Assembly: GCA_040223615.1 (NCBI GenBank) | Contig: JAVKFY010000011.1 | Coordinates: 62,001 to 126,000 of the forward strand | Source: JAVKFY01 sp040223615 | Lineage (GTDB): Bacteria; Pseudomonadota; Alphaproteobacteria; GCA-2731375 | Length of the DNA stretch: 64,000 nt | Direction: 5' to 3' | Shown: positions 63,480-64,000 of the stretch, one piece after another | Layout: the number at the start of each line of letters is the position of its first letter | Numbering within the stretch: the first letter of the stretch is position 1 | The notes under the pieces: model-generated | The model's database searches: none | The model's input: only the letters and a program-made list of their open reading frames with translations | What the model was told of the DNA's origin: nothing | Position numbers and translations under genes: made by a program

Positions 63480-64000
63480 CTACTCCGCCGGCTGCGCCTG
63501 TGGCGACTCGCGGCCGCGATCGGCGATGCGCTTGCGGCTGGCGACATAGGTGTAGACCGCCGGGATCACGTAGAGCGTGAATAGCGTGCCGACCAGGATG
63601 CCGCCGACGATCACCAGGCCGATATCCTGGCGGCTCATGGCGCCGGCGCCCGACGCGACCGCCAGCGGCACGGCGCCGAAGACCATGGCGCCGGTGGTCA
63701 TCAGGATCGGGCGCAACCGCAGCCCGGCCGCCTCAATCACCGCGTCGGTCAGACTGGCGCCGGCCTCGTGGCGCTGATTGGCGAACTCGACAATCAGGAT
63801 GCCGTGCTTGGTGATCAGGCCGATCAGGGTGACGATGCCGACCTTGGAATAGATGTTCAGCGTCGAGCCGTCTAGCCACAGCGCGCCCAGCCCGCCGGCG
63901 ATCGACAGCGGCACCGTCAGCATGATGATGAACGGCGAGCGAAAGCTCTCGAACTGCGCCGCCAGCACCAGGTAGATGAAGGCCAGCGACAGCACCAGGG
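63480..64000 (-). CDS. RND efflux transporter permease, C-terminal fragment
   Basis: The last about 173 codons of a resistance-nodulation-division inner-membrane pump; the gene continues beyond the right edge and the reading frame is open to position 64000. Motifs AAQFESFRSPFIIMLTVPLSIAGGLGALWL, GLITKHGILIVEFANQ (transmembrane helix 10-11 region) and AAGLRLRPILMTTGAMVFGAVPLA are those of AcrB/MexB-type (HAE1) pumps. It ends 79 bases before the UbiA-type gene and is probably a separate transcription unit; adaptor and outer-membrane genes would lie outside. Confidence 0.94.
   Translation of the reverse strand, partial: LVLSLAFIYLVLAAQFESFRSPFIIMLTVPLSIAGGLGALWLDGSTLNIYSKVGIVTLIGLITKHGILIVEFANQRHEAGASLTDAVIEAAGLRLRPILMTTGAMVFGAVPLAVASGAGAMSRQDIGLVIVGGILVGTLFTLYVIPAVYTYVASRKRIADRGRESPQAQPAE

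Overview
The window is GC-rich chromosomal DNA from an aerobic or microaerobic alphaproteobacterium. The family content (DUF4170, DUF1127, a PodJ-like Sel1 protein, a FixK/FNR-regulated cbb3 oxidase, LpxH-type lipid A hydrolase) fits a Rhodospirillales-like lineage; this placement is inference from gene content only. About 60 protein genes are tightly packed. Start/stop overlaps of the ATGA/GTGA type are frequent, and several convergent pairs share a four-base CTAG or TTAG double stop. No tRNA, rRNA, CRISPR array, insertion sequence or prophage is visible.

Layout. 1-5600: partial MBL-fold-like gene, gamma-glutamyltransferase, DUF4170 protein, a tandem pair of near-identical EamA transporters, a hotdog thioesterase and an MFS transporter. 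4394-11204: two divergent catabolic units, SDR / TauD-type dioxygenase / double EthD protein / MFS on the minus strand and SMP-30 lactonase / isopropylmalate-dehydrogenase-like enzyme / Gfo-Idh-MocA oxidoreductase on the plus strand; the substrate is unknown. 11288-17404: AidB-type acyl-CoA dehydrogenase, EamA exporter, YegS-type lipid kinase, GST, acyl-CoA synthetase. 17482-22828: an envelope stress module with an MscS channel, a CHASE2-SpoIIE phosphatase, a small membrane protein, an OmpA lipoprotein, a FecR-domain protein and a DUF1127 protein. It contains a 25-bp tandem repeat and a perfect CRP-type palindrome. 22979-31024: hybrid PAS histidine kinase plus OmpR-type regulator, lipid A hydrolase plus glycosyltransferase, cyclase-family protein, cyclopropane fatty acid synthase. 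31083-38401: FAD oxidase plus FIST protein; a TPP decarboxylase/synthase coupled to an unrecognised two-fold repeated protein; and, divergently, 2-oxoacid dehydrogenase E1 alpha and beta. 38426-44281: PodJ-like protein, GST and TetR around a concentric palindrome, a large secreted helical protein of unknown function.

44303-54041: APC permease and the complete ccoNOQP-ccoGHIS operon for the cbb3 oxidase and its assembly (heme c subunits, Cu-transporting ATPase CcoI, ferredoxin-like CcoG), preceded by a perfect TTGAT-N4-ATCAA FixK/FNR box and followed by a DUF2189 membrane protein. 54053-57159: glyoxalase I, a TTC38-like TPR protein with a structured 335-bp leader, an alpha/beta hydrolase. 57203-63400: a minus-strand surface-glycan block. 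UbiA-type phosphoribosyltransferase, LPG-synthase/flippase-like membrane protein, DprE1-like oxidase and DprE2-like reductase together should make polyprenyl-phosphate arabinose; a sulfotransferase and a GH99-like (WbsX-type) protein follow. The DprE1 homologue has Ala where the mycobacterial benzothiazinone-target Cys sits. The right end carries the C-terminal part of an RND efflux permease.

The least explained items are the two-fold repeated protein coupled to the TPP enzyme (35535-36353), the MscS/CHASE2-SpoIIE/OmpA/FecR module, and the secreted helical-repeat protein (41998-43869).
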